A DNA stretch of 64,000 nucleotides from DATLMR01 sp964615905 (GTDB lineage: Bacteria > Acidobacteriota > Blastocatellia > UBA7656). Below are positions 35,592-45,300 of the stretch, in pieces. The position numbers were made by a program, and so were the translations under genes. Within the stretch, counting starts at the first letter, position 1. Every line of letters begins with the position of its first letter. The notes below the pieces were generated by a model. The model was not told the origin of the DNA. It searched no databases and was given only the letters and a program-made list of their open reading frames with translations. Location of the stretch: positions 62,001 to 126,000 of the forward strand of contig CAZTUB010000004.1 of assembly GCA_964615905.1 (NCBI GenBank), given 5' to 3'.

Positions 35592-37286
35592 ATGAAAAGA
35601 TCATTCCTTATTTTCACGTTTACTCTGAGCTTGTTAGCTTCGGTAATCTGCCGTGCTCAAGAGCGCGCCGCCAAGCCCGCTCCTGCTACGGAAAGAGTAG
35701 ACCTGCTATTCGCCCGGTGGGACAAGCTGGATTCGCCCGGCTGTGCGCTGGCAGTTGTCAAGGACGGTCAAGTCATTTATAAACGCGGCTACGGGGTCGC
35801 TAACCTCGATTATGGCATTCCCATCTCGCCACAGTCCGTTTTCAATATTGCTTCCACGTCGAAACAGTTTACGGCGGCAAGTGTCGCTCTCCTGGCGACG
35901 CAAGGGAAAATCTCGCTGGATGAAGATATCCGCAAGTACCTGCCCGAAATGCCGCCATACCCGACTCCTGTGACCGTCCGACAGCTCATTTATCACACCG
36001 GCGGCATTCGCGAATACTCTCATCTCATGCAGTTATCCGGTATCAGGTTCCAGGACGCGTCGGACGAAGAAGTGTTCAAGACGATAGCCCGGCAGAAGGA
36101 GCTTAATTTCAAACCGGGCGACGAATACCTGTACAGCAATTCCGGCTACTTCTTGTTGGCGCAGATAGTGAAGAGGGTGAGCGGCAAGTCGCTACGCGAG
36201 TTTGCCGAAGAGAATATTTTTAAGCCGCTGGGGATGATCAACACACGTTTTCATGATGACAACACGGAAGTGATAAAAAATCGGGCGACGGGCTATTCTC
36301 AACGAAAGGACGGCGGCTTCTCGGTTGAAAGAACTGTCTCCAACCACATAGGTGACGGTGGTCTTTTAACTACGATTGACGACCTGGTTCTTTGGGACAG
36401 AAATTTCTACGGAAACAGGTTGAATGGGGAGCAAGAGCTTATCACCCTACTGCTCACTCCGGGCGCTCTCAATAACGGCGGAAAGTTAAATTACGTTTTC
36501 GGCCTTGACGTCGAGCAGTACAAAGGCTCGAAGCTGTTCGGTCATGGTGGCGCCTATTATGGCTTCAACTCCGACATGATCCGATTCCCCGATGAGAAAC
36601 TCTCTGTGATCTGCCTGTGCAACCTGTCCAACATCGAATCGGGAAGGCTGACAAGGCAGGTAGCCGACATTTATCTCGCCGATGTGTTCAAGAAAAGTGA
36701 GGCTCCCGGCGCGGCTTCCACCGCCGAAGCAAAAGTTGTCAGCGTGCCGGAGAAGGAATTGAACGCCGTCGCCGGGTCTTACTTCAACGCCGCCAGCAAC
36801 AACCTTAGACGCCTGTATGTTAAGGGCGGGAAACTCATTTACTCCAGAGGCTCCAGCGAGAGCGAGTTAGCGCCGCTCGGCAATAGCCGTTTTCTGATGC
36901 TAGGTGTACCGGACAGGGTTGAAATTAGCTTCAAAGCGCCACGACCGGGCGCCCCTTTACAGATGTTCACGTCGGCTAACGGCGGAAAGCCTATTGTCCA
37001 TGAGCGCGTCGAACCGGCATCTTACACGTCAGAGCAGTTGGCCCATTTCGCGGGCACCTATTACAGCGAAGAGATTGACGCGACCTACACCATCTCCCTT
37101 CAAGGTGATAAGTTAATCCTGCGAAGAAAAAACGTAGATGACGCTCCGCTACAGTTATTATTCGCAGATACTTTCTCCTCCGTGGGGAGTGGTACGTTGA
37201 GCTTCACCCGTGATAAACAGAACCATATATCAGGTTTCTTAGTAAACACGGGGCGTGTCAGAAACCTCCGCTTTAATAAAAAATAA
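35592..37286 (+). CDS. Serine hydrolase (S12) with C-terminal lipocalin-like repeats
   Basis: A 564-residue exported enzyme with signal peptide (residues 1-24). All S12 motifs are intact: SxxK as STSK near residue 95, YSNSGY and HGGAYYG. The hydrolase domain ends near residue 365. Two DUF3471-like beta domains follow (NAVAGSYFNAASN and LAHFAGTYYSEEIDATYTI). It is probably an exported esterase or peptidase and perhaps induced through the AraC protein upstream. Confidence 0.88.
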   Translation: MKRSFLIFTFTLSLLASVICRAQERAAKPAPATERVDLLFARWDKLDSPGCALAVVKDGQVIYKRGYGVANLDYGIPISPQSVFNIASTSKQFTAASVALLATQGKISLDEDIRKYLPEMPPYPTPVTVRQLIYHTGGIREYSHLMQLSGIRFQDASDEEVFKTIARQKELNFKPGDEYLYSNSGYFLLAQIVKRVSGKSLREFAEENIFKPLGMINTRFHDDNTEVIKNRATGYSQRKDGGFSVERTVSNHIGDGGLLTTIDDLVLWDRNFYGNRLNGEQELITLLLTPGALNNGGKLNYVFGLDVEQYKGSKLFGHGGAYYGFNSDMIRFPDEKLSVICLCNLSNIESGRLTRQVADIYLADVFKKSEAPGAASTAEAKVVSVPEKELNAVAGSYFNAASNNLRRLYVKGGKLIYSRGSSESELAPLGNSRFLMLGVPDRVEISFKAPRPGAPLQMFTSANGGKPIVHERVEPASYTSEQLAHFAGTYYSEEIDATYTISLQGDKLILRRKNVDDAPLQLLFADTFSSVGSGTLSFTRDKQNHISGFLVNTGRVRNLRFNKK

Positions 37287-37309
37287 CTGTCGCGAGTTAC
37301 TTTTAACGC

Positions 37310-37336
37310 GCCGCCCAACAATCGCATGCACGGGGG
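37310..37336 (+). other. Truncated attC 15 (left core only)
   Basis: CCGCCCAACAATCGCATGCACGG carries an intact GCCCAAC left core and the usual CATGCA-CGG step. The sequence then departs from the attC pattern, and no GTTRRRY follows within 150 nt. Confidence 0.55.
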
Positions 37337-37342
37337 GATTCG

Positions 37343-37738
37343 GCTACGCTAAAGACGGCCGGGGAAGAGTATTGGCCGCTAATCAAAGAAGGGAAAGTCG
37401 AGCAGTACCTGGAAATCTGGGCGAACAAGTCTAGGATGACTGATGTGGTATCGTACGTACTTGTCGGCGGGCCTTGACCTCTTACAGTCACCTGGGGACG
37501 GGGACCGTCAACCCCATGGCTTTTACCGTAAGGCCGGCCAGGTACCTGAGTTCGGTGAGAAAAGCCTGTGGGTGGCGATTGTTATTGGCGAGAAGCTAAG
37601 GTTTCAGGAGATAGAATATGGCGACCTCACAGGGCTGTTCGGAAACCTCAACCGGGGCGACGCGACTATGATCGCGAAGCTAACTCGATGTATCAAATGC
37701 GTGGCCTTGCCAGTATCAGCGAGCATAACATTTTGAGC
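37343..37738 (+). pseudogene. Probable decayed gene remnant
   Basis: Protein-like stretches appear in different frames: EEYWPLIKEGKVEQYLEIW then VSYVLVGG to a stop at 37477; FYRKAGQVPEFGEKSLWVAI with EIEYGDLTGLFGNLNRGD in a second frame; and DREANSMYQMRGLASISEH with SEKNRKKWM in a third, ending beyond 37735. This looks like one or two genes broken by frameshifts after the truncated attC. The family is not recognised. Confidence 0.35.
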
Positions 37739-37845
37739 TTTTTAAGTGAGAAGAATCGCAAGAAATGGATGGCGCAGGGTAGGATGCAGCCAGCTAATAC
37801 GCGCGTAAGACATTCTAGTATATTGAATCAATCGCTACCTGCGGC

Positions 37846-38181
37846 TTACCCTACGGATTTCAGTTGACACGGACCCTTAGCAAGATCAAATAGGTCATCA
37901 CCATTTTCAAAGATGGCTCCTTCAAAGAGATTATCCCCTTTGCAGTTGGCATCGAAGATGAAGCCAGTTAAGCCTAACTCGGTTACCGAGGTCAACCTAA
38001 TGGAGAGGGCAGCCCCGTTGTACATACCCTGGACATTGAAGCTCAGGGTGTTACCGTCCTGTATAAAACTGGCCGTGCCGGTCACTTTGCCATCCGCAGT
38101 AGAGCTTAGTTGTACGTCTTGTTGTTTTGCCTCGCGGAAAGGTTCTCTTAAGAATCTCCATTTCCCACTCAATCGCTCCAT
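37846..38181 (-). CDS. Hypothetical small beta-rich protein
   Basis: A 111-residue protein on the reverse strand, opposite to the rest of the array. It reads as alternating strands (GKWRFLREPF, VTGTASFIQDGNTLSFNVQG, LSIRLTSVTELGLTGFIFD), like a small lipocalin or avidin-like barrel, with two Cys (NCKG, GPCQ). No signal peptide is visible. It may be a real gene because of its compositional regularity, but no family is known to me. Confidence 0.5.
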   Translation of the reverse strand: MERLSGKWRFLREPFREAKQQDVQLSSTADGKVTGTASFIQDGNTLSFNVQGMYNGAALSIRLTSVTELGLTGFIFDANCKGDNLFEGAIFENGDDLFDLAKGPCQLKSVG

Positions 38182-38416
38182 ACAACCTTAACTCCTACCT
38201 GCCTCCTAGAACCTGAGATTCAGGAAATATAACATATAGCCAAGCCAGAATAAACTTACGGGGCGGGTCTTATTACATTGTGAGTCTGACATACTGCGAG
38301 GGTCTTGCTGCGTGAATAACATTACATTGATTATCCCAACAGAGAAGCATATACTCCTGCTGCCTTTCAGGTGTGAATGCATTTCACCCCTCAGAAACCT
38401 ACACAAGGAGACCGCT

Positions 38417-38920
38417 ATGAACGAAGCTGACCGTGATAACTTCCTCCCCACCCTCAAAGCCCAGAGCACAAAAGAACGCATTGTAAAAGCACTTTTGCTG
38501 ACCTGTATGGACTACAGGTATCCGCAAGCAATTCTTAACTACATGGATAAGCAGGGCCTCACAGGCGACTACGACCATGTGATACTTGCCGGTGCGTCAT
38601 TAGGCGCGAACCTGGACACAAAGCCGTGGATCATGCCTCACTGGCGCGACACGTTTTTCGATCATGTCGATACGGCATTAAAACTTCACTCAATCACGAT
38701 GGTGTATATTCTCGATCATCGAGACTGCGGGGCCTACCGAGTCTTTCGCGGCTTACCTCAGGATGTAGACCGACAGAAAGAGACAGATGCCCACAAGTTG
38801 GAGATGTACAAGCTAAAAGATGAGATCAAGAGAAGGTATGTCAACGTGTCGGTTGAACTTGGATTGCTTGAAAAGTTAAAAGGAGAAGAGTTCACAGTAC
38901 TAGGGATCGATCAGCCTTAG
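38417..38920 (+). CDS. Beta-carbonic-anhydrase-like protein
   Basis: A 167-residue protein with start ATG 38417 and AAGGAG 7 nt before it. The beta-CA zinc pattern is present: CMDYR (Cys30, Asp32, Arg34) and HRDCG (His101, Cys104), with ILAGASLGANL between. It is shorter than classical beta-CAs (about 200 residues) and the spacing around the second motif is unusual, so it may be a CA-like protein with a different activity. It lies 144 nt before the NRPS-like gene. Confidence 0.7.
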   Translation: MNEADRDNFLPTLKAQSTKERIVKALLLTCMDYRYPQAILNYMDKQGLTGDYDHVILAGASLGANLDTKPWIMPHWRDTFFDHVDTALKLHSITMVYILDHRDCGAYRVFRGLPQDVDRQKETDAHKLEMYKLKDEIKRRYVNVSVELGLLEKLKGEEFTVLGIDQP

Positions 38921-39064
38921 CACACTGGCAAAGAGGTTCATTTTTAGAACAAGCTAGGGGCGACTTCTTTTACTGACTTGTTATGTATGCCCCTGAGATA
39001 CAGGGTTTCCTTTGCGGCGAGTCGTCTCCTTATTTATAATCGCGCGGAGCTTTCCGCTGAGATT

Positions 39065-41704
39065 ATGGATGAGAAGCGGCATACTACGAACCTTGTTCGC
39101 CCGACTAATCCATTCGTCGAGTGGAGTAAGGAATCAACGGAACACTCCATCCCTTACCATTTCCGGCGGCAAGCGCGAGCGCGTCCAGACCAGACCGCCG
39201 TAAAGGTCGGCGGTTACGAAGCGACTTATAAAGCCCTCGACGGTGCTTCGAACCGCGTTGCGCAGGCTATCCTGGCCAGGCGCGAAAAGGCGCCGTGTGC
39301 GGTCGCGCTGCTTCTAGGGAATGACAATCATATGTTTGAGGCCGTTCTGGGCACCCTCAAGGCCGGCATGTTCTACGTCCCGCTCGACCCGTCCTACCCG
39401 ATTGAGCGCAACAGGTACATCGCGGAAGATTCGGGCGCGGACCTCGTTGTTACGACCTCTGATTACCTCCAACAGGCGGCCCATCTGGTCAAGGGTGGCG
39501 GCGACCTGATCAACATAGATGAGACGTGGGCGCATCAATCCGATGAAGACCCGAACCTTGAGATAGGTGCCGACGAGATAGCTTTTATCCATTACACTTC
39601 GGGATCGACGGGACAGCCTAAAGGCGTGATCTACACTCACCGAAACGTGCAGCACATCGTCCTCCGCTACACCAATGGCCAGCACATCTCTCCGGACGAC
39701 CGGCTCTCTCTCTTATACTCCTACAGTTACGGCGCATCGGTAGGCAATATCTATGGCGGCCTGTTGAACGGGGCTACCGTGTGCGTTTTTAACGTAAAAG
39801 AGGAGGGCCCCGACAAGCTCGCACGCTGGCTTATAAAAGAAGGCGTGTCGATCTATTATTCGGTCCCCACGGTCTTCCGTCATTTCGCCGAGGGGCTGAC
39901 GGGCGAGAAGTTCCCCAGGCTTCGGCTGATTAGATTGGGGGGAGAGACGGTCTACAAGAGCGACCTTGAATTATTTAAGAATCGCTTTCCCGACGGCTGT
40001 CTGTTACACGTAGGGTTTGGAACAACAGAGAGCAATGTCGCACGGGAGTGTTTCTTCGACAGACACGCAGAGTGCCTTGATGAGATTGTACCGGTAGGCT
40101 ATCCAGTCGAAGACATGGAGGTGCTTTTGCTCGACGAGAGAGGCGAGCCGGTTGGATTCGATTGTATCGGAGAAATAGCCGTGCGGAGTCGCTACATCTC
40201 GCCCGGCTACTGGCACAGGCCGGAACTGACTAAGAAGGTATTCCTGCCGGACCCCGAGGACGCGAGCCGGCAGACATACCTGACCGGCGACCTGGGCCGC
40301 ATGTTGCCGGACGGATGCTTGATACACGTCGGCCGCAAAGACTCTCAGTTGAAGGTCAGAGGGTTCCGCATCGAAGCCGCAGAGGTAGAGGTCGCGCTTC
40401 TGAGCCTGAGCGGCGTAAAAGAGGCGGTCGTCATTGCCCGCGAGTCCCACTCCGGTGAGAAGCGATTAGCCGCCTACGTGGTCGCGATTAATGGGTCAAC
40501 CATCAACGCTGACGAGCTGCGGGCCGCCCTGCGAAAATCACTGCCGGACTTCATGGTCCCTGCCGACTTCACGACTATCGCTGAACTCCCACGCACGCCG
40601 AGCGGCAAGATAGACCGGCGGCAGCTACAGAGTCTGTCGCCATCCCCTTCCTCAGTCCAGAGCAATTTCATGGCCCCGCGAAACCCGGTCGAGCAGCGGC
40701 TGAAGCAGATCTGGGAAGAGGCCTTGAACGTCAGGCCAGTCGGCATAGCGGATGACTTCTTCAACCTGGGAGGCGATTCGCTCAGCGCCGCCGAGATATT
40801 CGCAGAGATAGAAGCGGTCTACGGCAAGGGGCTTCCGGCCTCCACCCTGTTACAGGCTGCGACTATAGAGCAACTGGCACGGCTTGTCGTGACTGGCGAA
40901 GACGCGGGCTCATCGCTCGTCCCCATTAAGGCGTGCGGGTCCGGCCTGCCGTTTTTCTGTGTGCACGGGATCGGCGGAGACGTTATCTCATTTATTGAGC
41001 TGGCCAAATACTTAGGCGACGACCGGCCGTTTTACGGCTTGCGGGCCTCGGCGAGCAGCGGCTCCAATCTGAGTGTAGAGTCTATGGCCACCCGCTATAT
41101 AAAGGAGATACAGCGACAACAGCCCGAAGGCCCATACTTTCTTGGCGGCTATTCATTCGGAGGGACTATCGCCTTCGAGATGGCTCGACAGCTTGTTGAG
41201 CAGGGCAAGACGGTCGGGTTTCTCGCACTGTTAGACACTTACGGGCCGGGCTATCCGAAGCTGTTGCCCGTTAGAGAGAGGGCGTCAATCCACTGGAGGG
41301 TGTTTCAAAGAGCCGAAGCGTCAGAGAAATTGGTTTATTTGCGGGATAGGATCAAGATCAACGCGATCAGGGCGGGGAAGGGCGTCAGAAAGGTTTCACG
41401 CCGGTATGCTAATAAAGCCACGGTCGGACCGCCCACAGGAATGGCAAGAGACCTGACAGCAGCGCACCAGCGCGCTCACTGGGACTATGTTCCAAAGCGC
41501 TTTAGCGGCAGGATAGATCTGTTCAGAGCCGTCAATCAGAAGGAGATCTGGCACCGGGACAATCTTTTGGGTTGGGGCGGTTTAGCCTCCGGCGGGATTG
41601 AGGTGCACGATATTCCGGGCGATCACACTTCTATGCTCACGGAACCGGACGTTGCCATACTTGCTGAGAAGCTGAGGGAATGTCTCAGTAAATGGAGGCA
41701 ATGA
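39065..41704 (+). CDS. NRPS-like A-T-TE enzyme
   Basis: An 879-residue single-module synthetase of adenylation, carrier and thioesterase domains without a condensation domain. ATG 39065 begins the A domain; an in-frame Met at 38978 is possible. A3 is YTSGSTGQPKGV, A7 is YLTGDLG, A10 is PSGKIDRR. The carrier Ser is Ser572 in LGGDSLSA, and the thioesterase has GYSFGG (Ser697) and a late DHTSML His. Where amino-acid-activating domains have FDxS with the binding Asp235, this one reads YGAS (Gly223), so the substrate is probably not an alpha-amino acid. A-T-TE enzymes that join aryl pyruvates, such as atromentin and ralfuranone synthetases, share this layout. Confidence 0.9.
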   Translation: MDEKRHTTNLVRPTNPFVEWSKESTEHSIPYHFRRQARARPDQTAVKVGGYEATYKALDGASNRVAQAILARREKAPCAVALLLGNDNHMFEAVLGTLKAGMFYVPLDPSYPIERNRYIAEDSGADLVVTTSDYLQQAAHLVKGGGDLINIDETWAHQSDEDPNLEIGADEIAFIHYTSGSTGQPKGVIYTHRNVQHIVLRYTNGQHISPDDRLSLLYSYSYGASVGNIYGGLLNGATVCVFNVKEEGPDKLARWLIKEGVSIYYSVPTVFRHFAEGLTGEKFPRLRLIRLGGETVYKSDLELFKNRFPDGCLLHVGFGTTESNVARECFFDRHAECLDEIVPVGYPVEDMEVLLLDERGEPVGFDCIGEIAVRSRYISPGYWHRPELTKKVFLPDPEDASRQTYLTGDLGRMLPDGCLIHVGRKDSQLKVRGFRIEAAEVEVALLSLSGVKEAVVIARESHSGEKRLAAYVVAINGSTINADELRAALRKSLPDFMVPADFTTIAELPRTPSGKIDRRQLQSLSPSPSSVQSNFMAPRNPVEQRLKQIWEEALNVRPVGIADDFFNLGGDSLSAAEIFAEIEAVYGKGLPASTLLQAATIEQLARLVVTGEDAGSSLVPIKACGSGLPFFCVHGIGGDVISFIELAKYLGDDRPFYGLRASASSGSNLSVESMATRYIKEIQRQQPEGPYFLGGYSFGGTIAFEMARQLVEQGKTVGFLALLDTYGPGYPKLLPVRERASIHWRVFQRAEASEKLVYLRDRIKINAIRAGKGVRKVSRRYANKATVGPPTGMARDLTAAHQRAHWDYVPKRFSGRIDLFRAVNQKEIWHRDNLLGWGGLASGGIEVHDIPGDHTSMLTEPDVAILAEKLRECLSKWRQ

Positions 41705-41729
41705 AGAGGATTCGCCCATTACTACTTCT

Positions 41730-42053
41730 TTGGACTATGGCTATAAGCGAGTGAATGGGAAATCTGTTGCTGCGGCTATTGCATCAGGATTGTTGGCAAG
41801 TTATTTATCTAAGTCATACTTAAATATGTTCCAAACTCATTATGAGAATGAGATTTGTACCACTACTCGTGCAGGGCAAGAGCCAGTAGTTGATTCAATA
41901 TTGGGGGAATATCCAAAAGTCAGGATGGCGGATCTAATTAGTGAGGCAGCCGCTCGTTCAAACCGAAATTTTTTTGCAGACCGATATTTCCCAAATCCAC
42001 ATTATGCGGAGAGATACTTCGGAAATGGTATAATCCGTCAGTTCTTGCCATAG
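41730..42053 (+). CDS. Hypothetical protein
   Basis: A 107-residue frame starting at TTG 41730, directly after the NRPS-like gene. It contains GKSVAAAIASGLLASYLSKSYL and an aromatic C-terminus (FFADRYFPNPHYAERYF). The frame is open further upstream without an ATG, so the true start is unclear. No family is recognised; a hairpin and an attC lie downstream. Confidence 0.45.
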   Translation: MDYGYKRVNGKSVAAAIASGLLASYLSKSYLNMFQTHYENEICTTTRAGQEPVVDSILGEYPKVRMADLISEAAARSNRNFFADRYFPNPHYAERYFGNGIIRQFLP

Positions 42054-42105
42054 CCAAATGGCAATATAAATCAAGATATTTCTTCCAAGTGACTTTATAT
42101 AGTGG

Positions 42106-42134
42106 CTAGCCATTAAGAAACTGATAATGGCTAG
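42106..42134 (+). terminator. Hairpin, possible terminator
   Basis: CTAGCCATTA (42106-42115) and TAATGGCTAG (42125-42134) form a perfect 10 bp stem with a 9 nt loop. No T run follows, so termination is uncertain. It lies just before attC 16. Confidence 0.4.
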
Positions 42135-42138
42135 TGAT

Positions 42139-42236
42139 CGCGTCTAACAAGCGCGTGCAGTGGAGCGCGGCGAGCGAGTTTCGTATGTTTCCCTGAGTGC
42201 CATCTTTCGCGCCCGGTCAACCGGGGCGTTAGACGT
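42139..42236 (+). other. attC site 16 (complete, best example)
   Basis: CGTCTAAC (42141-42148) and GTTAGACG (42228-42235) are perfect 8 bp inverted repeats, both fitting the attC consensus. Inner arms GCGCG and CGCGC continue the fold. The interior is almost the same as at 17175 and 21487, which shows that these sites belong to one family. Confidence 0.88.
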
Positions 42237-42330
42237 CTGCAAGAGTATCGAGCCGCACCTATTACTGCTAGGTTGTAAAATGAACTATAGTGTAGAGGTG
42301 AAATAAAAGGCGGAGAAAAACGGAGGAAAA

Positions 42331-45300
42331 ATGAATAGATCGCTCGCAAAGGCTTTTGCGGTCGTAGCACTCTTTACACTTATTGGAAGCCCGATAACCC
42401 TGTCAGCGACTCAGCGTCCCGCCGGGCCGTCTTCATCGTCAGACACTCCCCAGGTAGATAATGCATTATATTCTTCACTCCGGTATCGCTATATTGGCCC
42501 TCCGGGCAATCGCGCGATAGCCCTCGCAGGCATCCCCGGAGACCCGTCAGTATATTATGTCGGCGCCGCTTCAGGCGGCATATGGAAGACAACCGACGGC
42601 GGAGTCCACTGGCAGCCTATTTTCGACGACCAGCCGGTTGCTTCCATCGGTTCGCTGGCCATAGCACCCTCAGATCAGAACACGATTTGGGCCGGGACGG
42701 GAGAGACTTTCATCCGCAGCCACATCTCTATGGGATGGGGCGTGTTCAAATCGACGAACGCCGGTAACACCTGGCAACGCAGCGGGCTAGAAAACACGGG
42801 CCGCGTGGGGCGTATTGTCATTGACCCGCGTAACCCGGATACAGTCTTTGTTGCGGCGCTCGGCCATAGTTACGGGCCGCAGGCTGACCGGGGCGTCTAC
42901 CGGACGACTGACGGCGGGAAAAGCTGGGAGCGAACTCTGTTCGTAGATAACAACACCGGCGCAATCGACATAGTCATGGACCCGAACAATTCGGGCGTTC
43001 TTTTCGCCGCCATGTGGCAGATCGAGATACACACCTGGGGGCGTTTTAGCGGCGGCCCCGGCAGTAGTATCTGGATGTCACGTGATAGAGGGGCAACTTG
43101 GAAGCGGCTTGCTGGCAATGGCCTTCCCACGCGCCCTGTGGGAAAGATAGGCCTGGCGATGACGAAGGCGGACTCGAATCGAATCTATGCGCTTATCGAA
43201 ACCGGGAAAGGCATCCCCTGGAACGGCGAGCCGACAGACACCGGCACGCTGTGGCGGTCCGACGACGGAGGGAACAACTGGCAACTCGTTAATTCCAACA
43301 GTAGCCTTATTACGCGCCCTGCATACTACACGCGTATGGCCGTCGCGCCCGACAATCGGGACGAAGCCTATTTCCTATCAATCGGTTTTAGCAGCTCGGG
43401 GGATGGTGGGAGGACGCTTGCCTCAAGATCACCCGCGCAGAGTCCCGGATTCGATAATCACGACATCTGGATTGATCCTGTCAACGGCAAACGCATGATA
43501 GTGGCAAACGATGAAGGTGTTTCAATCTCGCTCAATCGCGGCAACACCTGGAACCGTATCAGGCTTCCGATTGCGCAACTCTATCGAGTGACGACAGACA
43601 ATCGAGTGCCCTACACGGTCTGCGGCAACATGCAGGATGGGCCGTCGACGTGCGGGCCGAGCAACTCGAAAATAGGCGGCTCAAACATCACAGGTGGCGC
43701 GGACATTCCGCGCGGGCTATGGTACTCGGTGGGCGGCGGTGAGAGCGGATGGGCGACGCCCGACCCGATAGACCCTAACATCGTGTGGTCCACCGCGTCG
43801 GGCCGGGGGAGTGTCGGCGGCATTGTTGCTCGCTACGATCTCCGCACGAAGACGGCGCGAGATGTCGAGGTATGGCCCGTCAGCACCAACGGTCATGCCG
43901 CCGCAGACGTGAAGTACCGTTTCGTATGGGACTTCCCGATTACCATCTCCCCGCACGACAACAACAAGGTCTACGTGGGAAGCCAGTTCGTGCATATGAC
44001 GACCAACGGCGGACAGAGCTGGCAGTTGATCAGCCCCGACCTGACGCTCAATGATAAGAGCAAGCAGCAACATTCCGGAGGGATTTGGGGGGATAATCTC
44101 GGCGTTGAATATGGGAATGTCATTTACTCAATCGTCGAGTCGCCAATCGCGCCCGGCCTGATATGGGCGGGAACTAATGACGGTCTTGTGCATATCACGC
44201 GCGATGGCGGCAAGAACTGGTTGAATGTAACGAAGAAGATTCCAGCCATTATTCCGTGGGGAACCATTAACAACATCGAGCCGTCGCGCTTCGACGCGGG
44301 GACGGCGTACATCACGGTAAACGGCCATCAGGAAGGAAATTTCGACCCCTGGGTTTACAGGACCAGCGATTACGGGCAGACGTGGGAGTTGATCGTCAAT
44401 GGGATTCCAAAGAGTCCTTTAAGCTATGCGCGATGCGTGCGCGAAGACCCTGTCAGGCGCGGTCTTTTATACCTGGGCACCGAGAATGGACTTTATATCT
44501 CTTTCGATAACGGCCGCAACTGGCAACCGTTGCAACTCAACTTGCCGCACGCACCCGTGTCCTGGCTCACTATCCAGCGCCACTTCAATGATCTAGTCGT
44601 CGCCACTTACGGCCGAGGATTCTACATCCTCGACGACCTGACACCCTTACAGCAAATGACTGCTAAGGTGGCGGCGTCAGACGTGCATCTATTCGCGCCG
44701 CCCCCTGCCTATCGCTTTCGCCTGATCGAAAACGGAGTACGCGAGATGTCTGACGACCCGACGGCAGGGCGCAATCCCAGCTATGGCGCATCGCTTTCCT
44801 ACTGGCTTAAGAGCGTGCCTGCAGGGGATGTAACTTTAATGATCGCAGATTCGAGCGGGAGGATAGTCAGAACGTTCGGCGGTTCAAAGATAGAGGGAAT
44901 CAACAGGGTGTACTGGGACCTACGCTTCGATCCTTCTGCTGCCGCTTACTCAGGCGTGGACCCTTTGAGTGGTTCGACTCCTCCCCGTGGGCCAGAAGAA
45001 GGCATACCCACTGAAAGAGGGAGGAGGCAAGGAACCGGAACAGGAGGGGGCGGGCCCGCCCCCTCAGGCTCGGTGAGGATTCTCGCGCCGCCAGGCTCAT
45101 ACACAGTAAAGCTTCGCGTTGGTGACCGAGAGTTCACGCAACCGGTCACGGTGCTCAAGGACCCGGACTCCGGCGGCAGCGAACGAGATATAGCCGCACA
45201 AACAGCGATGCTTCAAGAGATCTCCGCAGACCTCAACTCGGCGGTCGCTATGAGCAACGGAATCGCGAGCGTCCGGAGACAGCTACAGACATTGATGGGG

